Assembly (NCBI GenBank): GCA_017429685.1
Contig: JAFROL010000045.1
Location: 1-52,038, forward strand
DNA: 52,038 nucleotides
Origin: Bacteroidales bacterium
GTDB taxonomy: Bacteria > Bacteroidota > Bacteroidia > Bacteroidales > P3
Direction of reading: 5' to 3'
This document shows, piece by piece, positions 8,039 through 18,600 of this stretch. The position numbers and the translations under genes were made by a program. Position 1 is the first letter of the stretch, and each line of letters opens with the position of its first letter. Below the pieces are notes generated by a model that was not told the origin of the DNA, made no database searches, and saw only the letters and a list, made by a program, of their open reading frames with translations.

Positions 8039-9043
8039 TCACCGTGTGTATGGTGGCAGTGAGATGTCGGCAAAGTCGCCTTTGAGGTATTTGAAGTATC
8101 CGGCGATGCCGACCATAGCTGCGTTGTCGGTGCAGAACTGGAGGGTGGGGGTGTAGACCTTCCATCCGTGCTTGCGGCCGAGTTCGGCGATGCCGTTTCG
8201 GAGATAGGAGTTGGCCGACACACCACCGGCGATGGCCACCTGTCGGATGCGGTGTTTCAGTGCCGCACGCTCGAACTTCTTGAGCAGGAACGACATAATG
8301 CATTTCTGGATTGAGGCGCAGAGGTCGGCTTTGTGCTGGTTGATAAAGTCGGGGTCTTCGACCAGCCGGTCGCGAAGGAAATAGAGGAACGAGGTCTTGA
8401 TGCCGCTGAAGCTGTAGTCGTAGCCTTGAATCTGCGGCGTGGCGAACTGGAAGGCGTCGGGGTTGCCTTCGCGGGCAAGGCGGTCGATGATGGGGCCTCC
8501 GGGGTAGCCGAGATCCATAATCTTGGCGGCCTTGTCGATGGCTTCGCCGGCGGCATCGTCGATGGTCTGTCCGAGGATTTCCATCTCGAAGTGGCTGTGC
8601 AAAAGAATGATTTGGGTATGTCCGCCGCTGACGAGAAGGCACATAAAGGGGAATTGCGGCGGGATATAGTCGTCTGATGTGCGGATGAAGTGCGAGAGGA
8701 CGTGAGCCTGAAGGTGGTTGACTTCGATTAGCGGTATGTTGAGAGCCTGTGCGAAACTTTTGGCGAATGACACGCCGACGAGCAAAGAGCCGAGGAGGCC
8801 AGGACCGCGCGTGAAGGCGACGGCGTCGATCTGGCGCTTGTCGATGCCTGCGTCGCGCAGGGCGCAGTCGACTACGGGTACGATGTTGTGCTGGTGGGCG
8901 CGCGAGGCCAGTTCGGGCACGACGCCACCGTATTGTTCGTGGACTTTTTGCGAGGCGATGACATTCGAGAGCAGCCTGTCGTTGCAGAGGACTGCTGCCG
9001 AGGTGTCGTCGCACGAGGATTCTATAGAGAGGATGTAGGGCAT
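8039..9043 (-). CDS. tsaD: tRNA N6-adenosine threonylcarbamoyltransferase
   Basis: 334 aa, the usual length. It transfers threonylcarbamoyl to adenosine 37 of ANN-decoding tRNAs in the cytosol. Visible landmarks: ILSIESSCDDTSAAV at the N-terminus, metal-binding histidines in VNHLQAHVLSH, LVSGGHTQI, DDAAGEAIDKAAK, FSGIKTS, and AGGVSANSYLR near the C-terminus. It is divergent from tamB, an arrangement seen in other Bacteroidota. Its stop codon overlaps a dispersed repeat and its leader is an octamer array. Confidence 0.98.
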   Translation of the reverse strand: MPYILSIESSCDDTSAAVLCNDRLLSNVIASQKVHEQYGGVVPELASRAHQHNIVPVVDCALRDAGIDKRQIDAVAFTRGPGLLGSLLVGVSFAKSFAQALNIPLIEVNHLQAHVLSHFIRTSDDYIPPQFPFMCLLVSGGHTQIILLHSHFEMEILGQTIDDAAGEAIDKAAKIMDLGYPGGPIIDRLAREGNPDAFQFATPQIQGYDYSFSGIKTSFLYFLRDRLVEDPDFINQHKADLCASIQKCIMSFLLKKFERAALKHRIRQVAIAGGVSANSYLRNGIAELGRKHGWKVYTPTLQFCTDNAAMVGIAGYFKYLKGDFADISLPPYTR

Positions 9044-9046
9044 TGT

Positions 9047-9086
9047 GTTATTGCGTTAGTGTGTTATTGCGTTATTGTGTTAGTGT
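9047..9086 (-). repeat. Octamer array upstream of tsaD
   Basis: Five in-phase octamers GTTATTGC, GTTAGTGT, GTTATTGC, GTTATTGT, GTTAGTGT beginning three bases from the tsaD start codon. Same unit as 7931-7994 and 29847-29878. Confidence 0.95.
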
Positions 9087-9117
9087 TGAAGATTGAACAA
9101 AGGTCGATTTCAAAATG

Positions 9118-9125
9118 CAAAAATA
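9118..9125 (-). promoter_or_regulatory. -7 box of tsaD
   Basis: CAAAAATA on the plus strand is TATTTTTG on the minus strand, followed by CA. No -33 TTTG is found at 19 bp. The leader between this box and the ATG is mostly the octamer array. Confidence 0.55.
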
Positions 9126-9227
9126 CACATTTTTTTTCAGTTGTTATACTAAAAAGATGTTTTTTTAGTTATGGAATAATTAAAGTGTAAGACTATCAAA
9201 CGTTTTTGGAAAATATCAGGTAAGCTT

Positions 9228-12200
9228 TTGCTGACGGTTTTTGTGGCCGTGTACGTGGTTGTTGCCCTTGTCAACTACTCGTTGGTGCAGTCGTTGGCGG
9301 GCTCGGTTGCGAGCAACTGGCTCAGTCAGAAAAGTGGAGGCGTTGTGCGCATAGGGTCGATGGGGTGCAACCCTTTCAACCATCTGATTCTGCGCAAGGT
9401 GGAGCTGATAAATCCCGACAATGACACAGTTTGCACGGCGCACACGATGTCGTTCCGTTTCAAGCGTTTCCCCTACGACGAACACGGCTTGTCGTTCAGT
9501 CAGGTGCGCCTGAAGGATACATACTACCACCTTGGAATCGACTCGACGGGACTGAACCTGCAGTTCCTGATAGATGCTTTTGCCTCGGGCAAGGAAACGC
9601 CCGAAAGCCAGGGTCCGCCAGTGGAATTCAAGGTGCTTGTGGACGATTTGATTATGGACGACGTGACCTACCGTCACGACCTTGACGCGGACCGCAGCAT
9701 ATGGCACCAGCCGCGTGGCGACGGGCTCGTCAATATCAAACATCAAGAGTGGGCACACGTGAAGGCCCGTATGCGCAACGTCAGGGTCGACAAGGACTAC
9801 GTAACCTGCCGCATAGACCGCTTTATCACCGAGGAACGTTCCGGACTGAGAGTGAATGAGATGAGTATGAACGTCTATGCCACGCGTGCTGGCATCAGCG
9901 CCACGAACCTGGTGCTTCAAACCGACGATTCGCGCCTGATGGGCGATGTGCTGCTCGATTTCGCAAGCTGGAAGACGATGAAGCATTTTCTTGACAGTGT
10001 TGTCTTTACGTGTCATTTCGCCGAGGGGTCGTATGGCGCTTTGCGCGATGCGGCCTTCTGGACTGGGGCTTTGGAAGGAATGGACGAACGGATTGAGCTT
10101 TCTGGTTGGTTTGGCGGCCCTATAGCTGACTTTCACGCCGACGATGTGCATCTGGCTTTTGGTCAAGAGTCGGAACTTGAGCTGGATGCCGGCATTTGCG
10201 GCCTGCCGCATATCGACAGCACCGTTATCACCGCTGCAATTCGTGGCCTTCACACCACATATGCCGACCTGGCGGCAGTGCGCCATCCCGAAGGGATTAC
10301 TATGAAGGCCGAAAAGCTTGTCAAGCAAATTGAATTTATTGATGCCGACCTTACGTTTGCGGGCACGATATATGATTTCAATGCCACCGTCGATGCCAAT
10401 ACGGCTCCCGGTCCGCTGCGCGGCGAGGTGGCGTTGTCGATGAATCCCCGCAAGGGCGACTATCGCTACGTCGGCGAGGTGTCGTCGGAGGGTTTCCATC
10501 TGGGCAGGGTTGCTCCCAACGAATGGGTGTCGCGCAGTGGATTTGAATTGAGTTTTGAGGGTAAAGGCTTCAATCCGCGCACAATGAACGCGTCGGCCCA
10601 GGGACGACTGACGCACACCGTGCTGAAAGGACAGCGCCTGACTGGCGAAACGGCCATCGATGTCGAGGCTGCCAATGGCAAGATGACGGCACAGCTGGAC
10701 CTTGACGACGCGCTGGCGATGCTGGCAGTCAACGGCGAAATGGAATGGCGCGAGAAAGGCCCTATCTATAGAGCCAATGCCGATATAGGCCATCTGGACC
10801 TTAAACGGCTGGGCTTCTGGACGGACACAAGCGACAGCGAGTCGCTTGTCGATGCCAAAATCAGTGGGTTCTTCTCCGAACTTGGCGAGGGCAACTCCTT
10901 TGCACGACTGACGGTCAGCGATGTGGCTTTGCACACAACCCGGCAGGACTTCGCTCTGAAGAAAGCCACCTTCGTTGCCCGCGAACAGAACCGCTGGAAA
11001 AGTTGGACTCTGGGCAGCGACATCCTGTCGGCCCAGTTGCGTGGCTATTTCCAGGTGGCGGCTCTGGGCAAAACGGTGAGCCGTTTTGTTGACGATTATG
11101 TGCCGCGAGTGTGGAACAACGATTCGCGTATAGCCTTGTCGGCAGAGCCCACCGATGCCAATTTTGAGTTCAATGCGGAGCTCAACGACACGTTGGGCCT
11201 GCTGCAGTTGCTGGTGCCGGGTCTGATGCTGGCCACAGGCACGTCGGTCCAGGCTAACTACAACGTCGGCGAATCGTTCAAGCCTATTGTCCTTTCCGAC
11301 TCGATAGGGTATGGGGCATTAAGAATGTATAATGTGGGCATCAGTGGCGAGTCGGAGGCAGACCGCTATCGTCTACGTGCCACCAGCGACGAAATCAAGG
11401 TCGGAGAACTGCTGCTTTCGGAGAACGCCAACTTGTTTGCCGAAACGTCACAGTCGTCGGCAATATGCCGCATTGTGTGGGAAAACAGCAGCCAGACGGT
11501 CGGTGGCGGCGATGTGAATCTGCGTTTCCTGTCCGACAGCGGTCGGGTGTCGCTTGTGGTCGACCCTTCGCAGCTTGCTTTGGGTGGCAACCAATGGCGG
11601 CTCGAACCGGGTGTCTGGGATGACAGCAAGGAGAGGTGGAAACCACAGCAGGGCGGTGAAACTGCAGATGACTACATCTATTTGGACAACAAGGGCTTCT
11701 ATGTTGGCGGACTGGCGCTGCTCAGCGACGAGCAGATGCTGCTGCTCAGGGCTTCGCGACGTGGCGAGGTCGGCGACAGTGTCGACCTGACGTTCCGCAA
11801 CTTCGGTCTCGCTGTCGTCAATCCCTTCCTTGCCGCCGCCGGTTTGTCGGTCGACGGTGTCGCCACTGGCGATGTAAAACTGGGATTTCTCAGAACGGAA
11901 AGCAGTGAGCGGAAAGCGGAGGTGCCTTACCTCAATGCCGACCTCGGCATTGCGCGGCTGACGTTCGACGGCGAGGCTATGGGAAATGCGCGTCTGCAGT
12001 CGACGTGGAACGCGGAAATGAACCAGCTGAACCTATACGTCAACACGCGTCGCGACGACGGTACGGAACCCGTCCAGCTTGTAGGATACCTTGATATGGG
12101 CAGTGCCGATATGGGCCTCAATTTCAACGCTTCGGTTGATGGCGTCGCCCTTTCGGCTGCCGAACCTTTCACTCGTTCGTTTGCTTCCAATGTTGTCGGC

Positions 12201-13760
12201 AACATTTATGGCGAGGCCTCGATTGAAGGCACTCTCAAGGCTCCACACGTCGACGGCTACCTCCTTGTGAAAGATGGAGGAATGAAAATCGACTTTCTCA
12301 ATGTGACCTATGGCTTTTCCGATACTATCCATCTGGATCCCGACGCCATCCGATTCGATGGTTTCGAGGTTCGCGACGAACGAGGAAACAGCGCTTTTGT
12401 CAATGGTCGAATAAATCATAATGGGTTGAAAGACTTCGATTTCGATCTGTTTTTGACGAGCGACCGCCTGCTCTGTATGAACACGTCGGCACGTCACTCC
12501 GAACAATACTATGGCACCGTCCTTGCGGCTGTCGATGGCAGCGTCAGCGGCCCTACCGACAATCTCGACATCGTACTTTCGGCACGCACGGTCGAAGGCA
12601 GTGTGCTTAATGTTCCCATCAACGACAAACGTCAGCTGAAACAGGCTGATTATATACATTTTGGCTCGTGGAGCTACGAAAGCGACGAAGAACTGCAGGG
12701 CTCTCTTTGGCTTAATGACGACGAGACGGAGGCTTCGTCCGGCAGTGTGGTTGCAGAAACGGCAACCAATAGCAACTATCTGTTGACAATCAATGTGGAG
12801 ACCACTCCCGAAATGCGGATGAAGATGCCTATGGACTTCTCGTCGGTGACGGTCGATATTGATGCTCGCGGAGGTGGCGACCTGCAGCTGCAGACTGGCA
12901 GCTCGGTGCCGTTCACACTCAAGGGCGACTACGAAATCATCGGCGGAACCGTAGCACTCGACATTCTTGGATTGCTTGGCAAGGACTTTGCCATCGATGA
13001 GGGAAGTTCCATCACTTTCCCAGGCACCATCAGCGATGCAATGTTCGACATCAAGGCTGTCTATTCGCAACGTGTAAACCTTTCAACCTTGACCGGCTCG
13101 CTGGGTGCTAGCGAATCGCAAAAGCCCGTCCAGGTGGAAAACGTCATTGCGCTCAGCGGCTCGCTGCAGTCGCCCGACATCGGTTTCGACCTGCGCTTGC
13201 CCAACGCCGACCAGAGTGTTCAGGAAGAGGTCTTTGCATACATCGACCGCAGCAACGAGCGTGATATGCTCAATCAAACTGTGTCGCTGCTGCTTTTCAA
13301 GCGGTTCTATAATTCTTCGGCAAACACCAATACTGACCTTAACTCGTCCACTGCCGAGGAAGGCTACGGATTGGTAGCCAATACATTGGGAAGTATGGTC
13401 TCGGATATGGTCCAGTTTGTCGACATAAACTTCGACTATCAGGCAGGCAACGCAGTCACCACCGAGCAATACACTGTCGACATCAATAAGGAGTGGAACA
13501 AGTTCTATTTCGAGACGACTCTCGGTTTCGGCGGCGAAGCCCGCGAACTCAGCAGTGCCGACGGCGGCAACAATATGACTGGCGATATGGTTGTGGGCTA
13601 CAAGATTAACCCACGTTTCCACCTTTTTGTCTTCAACCGAAGCAACACTAATGACTACACGCGCTCCGATTTGCCTTACAAGCAGGGTTTCGGTGTGAAA
13701 TACACACGCGATTTCGATACTTTTGGCGAATTGTTGCGCCGCAAACGCAAACAGAAATGA
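9228..13760 (+). CDS. tamB: TamB-like translocation/assembly module protein
   Basis: 1510 aa, typical of Bacteroidota TamB. An N-terminal transmembrane anchor (VFVAVYVVVALVNYSLV) is followed by a very long periplasmic beta-rich domain and a C-terminal TamB/DUF490 domain (FTLKGDYEIIGGTVALDILG; ending FGVKYTRDFDTFGELLRRKRK). TamB forms a hydrophobic groove between inner and outer membranes that moves lipids or helps barrel assembly. Only a TTG start (9228) exists in frame; the frame is open from 9180 and includes a plausible KRFWKISGK segment with no ATG or GTG. A heptamer-repeat fragment is embedded at 11896-11923. The 3' end overlaps the next gene by 4 bp (ATGA). Confidence 0.92.
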   Translation: MLTVFVAVYVVVALVNYSLVQSLAGSVASNWLSQKSGGVVRIGSMGCNPFNHLILRKVELINPDNDTVCTAHTMSFRFKRFPYDEHGLSFSQVRLKDTYYHLGIDSTGLNLQFLIDAFASGKETPESQGPPVEFKVLVDDLIMDDVTYRHDLDADRSIWHQPRGDGLVNIKHQEWAHVKARMRNVRVDKDYVTCRIDRFITEERSGLRVNEMSMNVYATRAGISATNLVLQTDDSRLMGDVLLDFASWKTMKHFLDSVVFTCHFAEGSYGALRDAAFWTGALEGMDERIELSGWFGGPIADFHADDVHLAFGQESELELDAGICGLPHIDSTVITAAIRGLHTTYADLAAVRHPEGITMKAEKLVKQIEFIDADLTFAGTIYDFNATVDANTAPGPLRGEVALSMNPRKGDYRYVGEVSSEGFHLGRVAPNEWVSRSGFELSFEGKGFNPRTMNASAQGRLTHTVLKGQRLTGETAIDVEAANGKMTAQLDLDDALAMLAVNGEMEWREKGPIYRANADIGHLDLKRLGFWTDTSDSESLVDAKISGFFSELGEGNSFARLTVSDVALHTTRQDFALKKATFVAREQNRWKSWTLGSDILSAQLRGYFQVAALGKTVSRFVDDYVPRVWNNDSRIALSAEPTDANFEFNAELNDTLGLLQLLVPGLMLATGTSVQANYNVGESFKPIVLSDSIGYGALRMYNVGISGESEADRYRLRATSDEIKVGELLLSENANLFAETSQSSAICRIVWENSSQTVGGGDVNLRFLSDSGRVSLVVDPSQLALGGNQWRLEPGVWDDSKERWKPQQGGETADDYIYLDNKGFYVGGLALLSDEQMLLLRASRRGEVGDSVDLTFRNFGLAVVNPFLAAAGLSVDGVATGDVKLGFLRTESSERKAEVPYLNADLGIARLTFDGEAMGNARLQSTWNAEMNQLNLYVNTRRDDGTEPVQLVGYLDMGSADMGLNFNASVDGVALSAAEPFTRSFASNVVGNIYGEASIEGTLKAPHVDGYLLVKDGGMKIDFLNVTYGFSDTIHLDPDAIRFDGFEVRDERGNSAFVNGRINHNGLKDFDFDLFLTSDRLLCMNTSARHSEQYYGTVLAAVDGSVSGPTDNLDIVLSARTVEGSVLNVPINDKRQLKQADYIHFGSWSYESDEELQGSLWLNDDETEASSGSVVAETATNSNYLLTINVETTPEMRMKMPMDFSSVTVDIDARGGGDLQLQTGSSVPFTLKGDYEIIGGTVALDILGLLGKDFAIDEGSSITFPGTISDAMFDIKAVYSQRVNLSTLTGSLGASESQKPVQVENVIALSGSLQSPDIGFDLRLPNADQSVQEEVFAYIDRSNERDMLNQTVSLLLFKRFYNSSANTNTDLNSSTAEEGYGLVANTLGSMVSDMVQFVDINFDYQAGNAVTTEQYTVDINKEWNKFYFETTLGFGGEARELSSADGGNNMTGDMVVGYKINPRFHLFVFNRSNTNDYTRSDLPYKQGFGVKYTRDFDTFGELLRRKRKQK
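11896..11923 (+). repeat. Heptamer repeat embedded in tamB
   Basis: CGGAAAG, CAGTGAG, CGGAAAG, CGGAGGT in 7-bp phase encode RTESSERKAE within the TamB periplasmic domain, between residues of otherwise different composition. Confidence 0.7.
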
Positions 13761-14770
13761 AAATACTCATCATACGGTTCAGTTCCATAGGCGACATAGT
13801 GCTGACAACACCTGTGGTGCGTTGCATCAAACAGCAGCTCCCCGACTGCCAGGTGCATTACCTCACCAAAAGCGGCAGCGTCGAACTGCTGCTCAACAAC
13901 GCCAATATCGACAAGATTATCACGCTCGATGAAAAGCTGCGTGACACCATTGCAGAACTAAAGAGTGAGCACTACGACTATGTCGTTGATCTGCACAACA
14001 ACCACCGCAGCCGGCTGATTCGTATGGCTCTGCGTGCAAAGACTTATGTCTATCGTAAGGAAAACTTCCACAAATGGCTTACTATCATTACGAAACATAA
14101 TTTTATGTCTGGCCGCAATGTCGTTGACCGCTATATGCAGACTCTTCATCCTCTGGGTGTTGTGGCCGATGGTGGCGGGCTTCAGATATTTCTTTCCGAC
14201 GATTTGAGTGGTGACGCTTTCAGACAGAGGGTTATAAATAACAAGAAAGTGGCTGAAATCACCAATTGCCCCTATGTCGTTGTGGCCTGTGGCGCACAGC
14301 ACGCCACCAAGCGCATCCCCGACGATAAGCTTCTTGTACTCTGCTCTCTAATCAAGTCGCAGGTGCTGCTGTTTGGCGACAAGTCCGACCGTAAGCGGCT
14401 TCGCGATTTTGGTGCTTCCTTCAGCAAAAACGTTATCAACCTTTGTGGCAAAACGTCTCTCTCCGAGTCGGCGGCGCTAATCCGCGACGCCGTTGCTGTC
14501 ATCACTCCCGATTCGTCGATGATGCATTTTGCCGCAGCTTTCGGGCGTCCCGTCATAGCCGTTTGGGGCGCTACGGTGCCGCAATTCGGTTTTTCTGCTT
14601 ATGCCACGCCTCACGCCGACTGTCAGGTCGACGGCCTATTGTGCCGCCCCTGCAGCCGTATGGGCTCCAAACGTTGCCCACTGGGCCATTTCAAATGTAT
14701 GCATCAGCAAAGCTGGCAACGCATCGCCGAGGCTGCAAATGCTATTGTCGAAAAGAATTCAGCGGAATGA
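13757..14770 (+). CDS. Glycosyltransferase family 9 (heptosyltransferase-like)
   Basis: 337 aa. The N-terminus MKILIIRFSSIGDIVLTTPV and the C-terminal VITPDSSMMHFAAAFGRPVIAVWG are hallmarks of GT9 ADP-heptose:LPS heptosyltransferases, GT-B enzymes that add sugars to the lipopolysaccharide core at the inner membrane. C-terminal cysteines (CRPCSRMGSKRCPLGHFKCM) form a cluster seen in many GT9 proteins. It overlaps tamB by ATGA, so the two are translationally coupled and probably both serve the outer membrane. Confidence 0.93.
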   Translation: MKILIIRFSSIGDIVLTTPVVRCIKQQLPDCQVHYLTKSGSVELLLNNANIDKIITLDEKLRDTIAELKSEHYDYVVDLHNNHRSRLIRMALRAKTYVYRKENFHKWLTIITKHNFMSGRNVVDRYMQTLHPLGVVADGGGLQIFLSDDLSGDAFRQRVINNKKVAEITNCPYVVVACGAQHATKRIPDDKLLVLCSLIKSQVLLFGDKSDRKRLRDFGASFSKNVINLCGKTSLSESAALIRDAVAVITPDSSMMHFAAAFGRPVIAVWGATVPQFGFSAYATPHADCQVDGLLCRPCSRMGSKRCPLGHFKCMHQQSWQRIAEAANAIVEKNSAE

Positions 14771-14790
14771 ATATGGAAAGGAGTGTGATA

Positions 14791-15648
14791 ATGAAGAGAA
14801 TAACTTTCATTTTGTTTTTGGCCATCGCATCTCTGTCGGCACAGTCGCAAAAAGCCGATTCGTTGCGCATCGTCAACGCACGTTGGCAAGTCGACAGTCT
14901 TGACGGTATGGTGCTCAAGCAGATGCACTTCGATCGCAAGAATTGCTTGGGCAGCAATCAGTTTGTTGCTTTTATCGAGATCCCTTCCGACTCGCCGCGG
15001 CGTCTGGCTTTCTGCTGCGAGGAGCAGCGTACGCAAACATCGGTGCAGGCACGCCGGCACAATGCTTTTGCTGCCATCAATGGCTCGTTTTTTGATATGC
15101 AGATGCACAACCCTATATGTTACCTGCGTATCGATGGTAACGAATTGGGCATCAATACGCCGCAGCCTTCCGACAGTATCCATCGCAAGTATTACCAGTA
15201 TGGTACCCTGCTGCTTGACAAAGGGCGTCCGGTTTTCGTTGTTCCGGACAGTGCGCGCCTTGCCGAGCGAAACCTTCAGGCTACCGATGTTATGACCGCC
15301 GGGCCTATGCTTGTCCGCGACGGCTCTCTGGTTCCGATGCGCACCGACAAGACATTTGTCACCAATCGCCACAACCGCACGGCTGTCGGACTTCGTGCCG
15401 ATGGAACGATACTCCTTGTTGTTGTCGATGGCCGCACCCGCCAGTCCGAGGGACTCTCGCTCCTGGATTTCAGCCGTCTGCTGCGTTATCTCGGTTGCCG
15501 CCAAGCGTTGAACCTCGATGGCGGCGGCTCAACCACAATGTATGTGCGCGGATACAAGAACGGTGGCCTCGTCAACCATCCTTCCGACAACGGCCGTTAC
15601 GATTCCGATGGCGAACGAACCGTGTCCAACTGCATCATTGTAAAGTAA
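14791..15648 (+). CDS. Phosphodiester glycosidase family protein (NAGPA-like)
   Basis: 285 aa from this start. Signal peptide MKRITFILFLAIASLSAQS, then a NAGPA/DUF2233 domain: AAINGSFFDMQ, TAGPMLVRDG, NRTAVGLRADGTILLVVVDG and LNLDGGGSTTMYV. In the family this fold removes N-acetylglucosamine or related sugars from phosphodiesters in the periplasm or outside the cell. I prefer the ATG at 14791, which has AAGGAG 7 nt upstream and opens the signal peptide. The ATG at 14767 would give an ATGA overlap with the GT9 gene and eight more residues. The frame continues further upstream but overlaps GT9. Confidence 0.88.
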   Translation: MKRITFILFLAIASLSAQSQKADSLRIVNARWQVDSLDGMVLKQMHFDRKNCLGSNQFVAFIEIPSDSPRRLAFCCEEQRTQTSVQARRHNAFAAINGSFFDMQMHNPICYLRIDGNELGINTPQPSDSIHRKYYQYGTLLLDKGRPVFVVPDSARLAERNLQATDVMTAGPMLVRDGSLVPMRTDKTFVTNRHNRTAVGLRADGTILLVVVDGRTRQSEGLSLLDFSRLLRYLGCRQALNLDGGGSTTMYVRGYKNGGLVNHPSDNGRYDSDGERTVSNCIIVK

Positions 15649-15692
15649 TTGTATAATTCATATAATTCCGTAATAGCGTAATCCATAATAGT

Positions 15693-18600
15693 ATGTCCCG
15701 TTTCATCATTTGTCGTGCCTCGGCTGGGTCAGGAAAGACCTACACGCTTGTCCGCCAGTTTATTGAAATCGCAATCTCTGCCAGTTCCGACGAACAGCTG
15801 CAGAAACGTTTCAGCCAGATTCTTGCCATCACCTTCACCAACAAGGCCGCCAATGGTATGAAAGAGCGCATACTTGCCAGTCTCAATGGCATCGTGATGC
15901 GGAAAAAAAAGTGGCTCGGACAAACCAAGGAGATTGCCGGCCATCTCGGCGTCGGTTCCGACGAGGTGGTGCGCCGTTGCGCCGTTGTCCAGTCGGCCAT
16001 ACTTCATCGTTATTCCGATTTCTCTGTCTGCACCATCGACAGCTTTGTCCATCGCCTTGTGCGCACTTTTGCCCACGACCTCGGACTCCCGATGAATTTC
16101 AACATACAGATTGACCAGAAAGAAATTGTGCAAAGTGTTGTCGACGAGCTGCTTTCTCTTGCCGGAAACCCCAACGAGACTCAGCTTACAAAGCTGCTCT
16201 GCGCCTTCTCGCAAAGCAAGATGGACGAAGGGAAAGGCTACAAGGTCGACAACGAGATACTTGACCTTTCCAAAGAAATATTCAGCGAGGAAGCTCCGGA
16301 ATACCTCTCCCTTCTCGAAAAAATCGACCTTGACGGATATGTGGAAATCCGCAACCGCCTCATCGGCGACATACAGCGCTACCGCGACGACGTGGTCGGT
16401 TCTGCCACAGCATTCGTCGAGGCCTGCAACTCGGCAGGGCTTGCAGTCGACGATTTTCCCTCCAAGGGCAGCAGCGTCCTTGCTTTTTTCCAGCAACTTG
16501 CCAACGGCAACATCGGCAAGCTCGACGATGCCCACAAGCGTGTCGACACAGCCTATGGCGAAGGGCGACTCTATGCCAAGTCCACTCCCCAGGGTCTCGT
16601 CGGTGCCTTCGATGCCGTCCTGCCGACATTCAACAGAGCCTACGAGACTATCCAGCAGGGCGCCGTCCGCTACAACACCAACAGGCTTCTCGTGGCCAAC
16701 CTCTACGCACTTGCGCTGCTCGGCAAAATCAATGCCATAAAGAATCAATATTATAGTGAAAACGAGATTGTCCATATCTCTGAGTTCAACAAGCGGCTCG
16801 ACCAAGAGATTGCCAACGAGCCTGCCCCTTTCATCTACGAGCGCATCGGCAGCCGCTACCACAACTATCTCATCGACGAGTTTCAGGATACCAGCCGTCT
16901 GCAGTGGCTCAATTTCCTACCGCTCATCGACGAGGCAATGACCTACGACTTCCATTCCTCGCCCGAAGTGGGAACTCAGTCGCTCGTCGTTGGCGACGTC
17001 AAGCAGGCCATCTACCGTTTTCGCCAGGGCGACGTACGCCAGTTTGCCAAGCTGCCTGCTGTCGACAGCCGTCTCCACGGAGCATCTATCCAGCACGAGG
17101 CGCGTGTCGACCATCTCGTCGTCAACCGGCGCACGCTGGCCAATATCGTGAACTTCAACAACAGGTTCTTCGCCTCCATCGTCAATGGCCAGTATCAGGG
17201 CAATCCCGAACTTCATAACCTCTATGTCGGCGAAGGGTTTGTTGGCAGCGATGGGCATCATCATCCTGAGCTCTATCAGGAAACCCTTGACGAGGGCGGC
17301 TATGTCCAACTCTCTTTCTCTGCCAAGGACGACATCTGTCCCGCCGTCCTCGCCGCCATTCGCCATCAGGTCGACGACCTTCACTATTCCTATGGCGACA
17401 TAATGGTCCTTGCACGCAAGAACGACACACTTGTCGGCATTTCCGACCATCTCGTCGCCAATGCCGGCGACAAACCTGTGCCGGTGGTCAGTTCCGAGTC
17501 GTTTGTCCTGTCCAACAGCAAGGCTGTCCTCCTGCTCCAAAGTGCATTGGAATACATATACGACCCGCGCGACCGCAATGCTGCTCTCGATGTGCTGCAT
17601 TTCGCCGTCCAGTGCGGATGCTTGCAGCCCGATGTCGACCCGTCCCAGGCCTATAATCCACAGCTGTACTGGCAGTTCCACGATGCTTCCTTCGACCTGG
17701 CACGATTCCTTGTCCCTTACGGCATATCGCTCAACCTTGACCAGCTGCGGTCCTTGTCGCTTTACGACATCTGCGAGGAACTTGTCCGAATATTCCGCCT
17801 CGACGACGTCGACAGCGCCTATGTCGCCTCTTTCCTCAATGTCGTTGCGTCCTATATGCAGCACGCCCGTCCCGATCTGGCCAACTTCATCACCTATCTC
17901 GGCGACAATATCGGCAAGCTGTCCTGCTCCACGGCTTCAGGGCTCGATGCCGTGCAGCTGATGACTGTCCATAAGGCCAAAGGTCTTGAATCAAAAATCG
18001 TTATCCTCGTCTTGCCACGCCAGCAGAGCATCTCCAAGATGATGTGGGTCCGAATGCCCGAAGGATATGGGTCGCAGCTCCCAGTCGCCTTCGTCAGTCA
18101 GCAAAGCAGTCCCACGGCCTTTTCCGATGTTTTCCAGCAGGAGCACCTGATGGAGCAGGTCGACGACATCAACGTGCTGTATGTCGCACTTACACGTCCC
18201 GAGCAGAAACTCATCGTCGTCTGCGAAGATGCCGGCAAGGAAGGCTATGCCTCGCTTTTGCACAACTTTGCCTCTGGCGATTCCGAATTTGTCAAGCACT
18301 CCGACAGCCTTTTCACCATCGGCGACGATTTCGAGCGACCCGTCCCAAAGGACAAGGACAACGACGATGCTGACCAGCCGCCAACGCAGATGCCTATCGA
18401 CGCAACCTCATTCCCCAAATGGGAAAAACGTGTGCGCATCGCCGACCAGAACAGCGCCCTGCTTACATCGCTCCACACCGACAGCCGCCGCTTTGGCATC
18501 ATCGTCCACGACCTGCTGGCGCACATCATCGTACCCGACGACATCCAACCCGTCGTCCAGGCTTTTTGCCAGCAGCACCATATCGCCGACAGCGAAGCGC

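Noticed and set aside
9216-10934. 572-codon minus-strand ORF opposite tamB
   Set aside because: No protein-like features; it mirrors the codon bias of tamB, whose membrane anchor and TamB domain are clear.
14443-14766. Upstream extension of the phosphodiester glycosidase frame
   Set aside because: It overlaps the conserved 3' end of the GT9 gene; the signal peptide starts at 14791.
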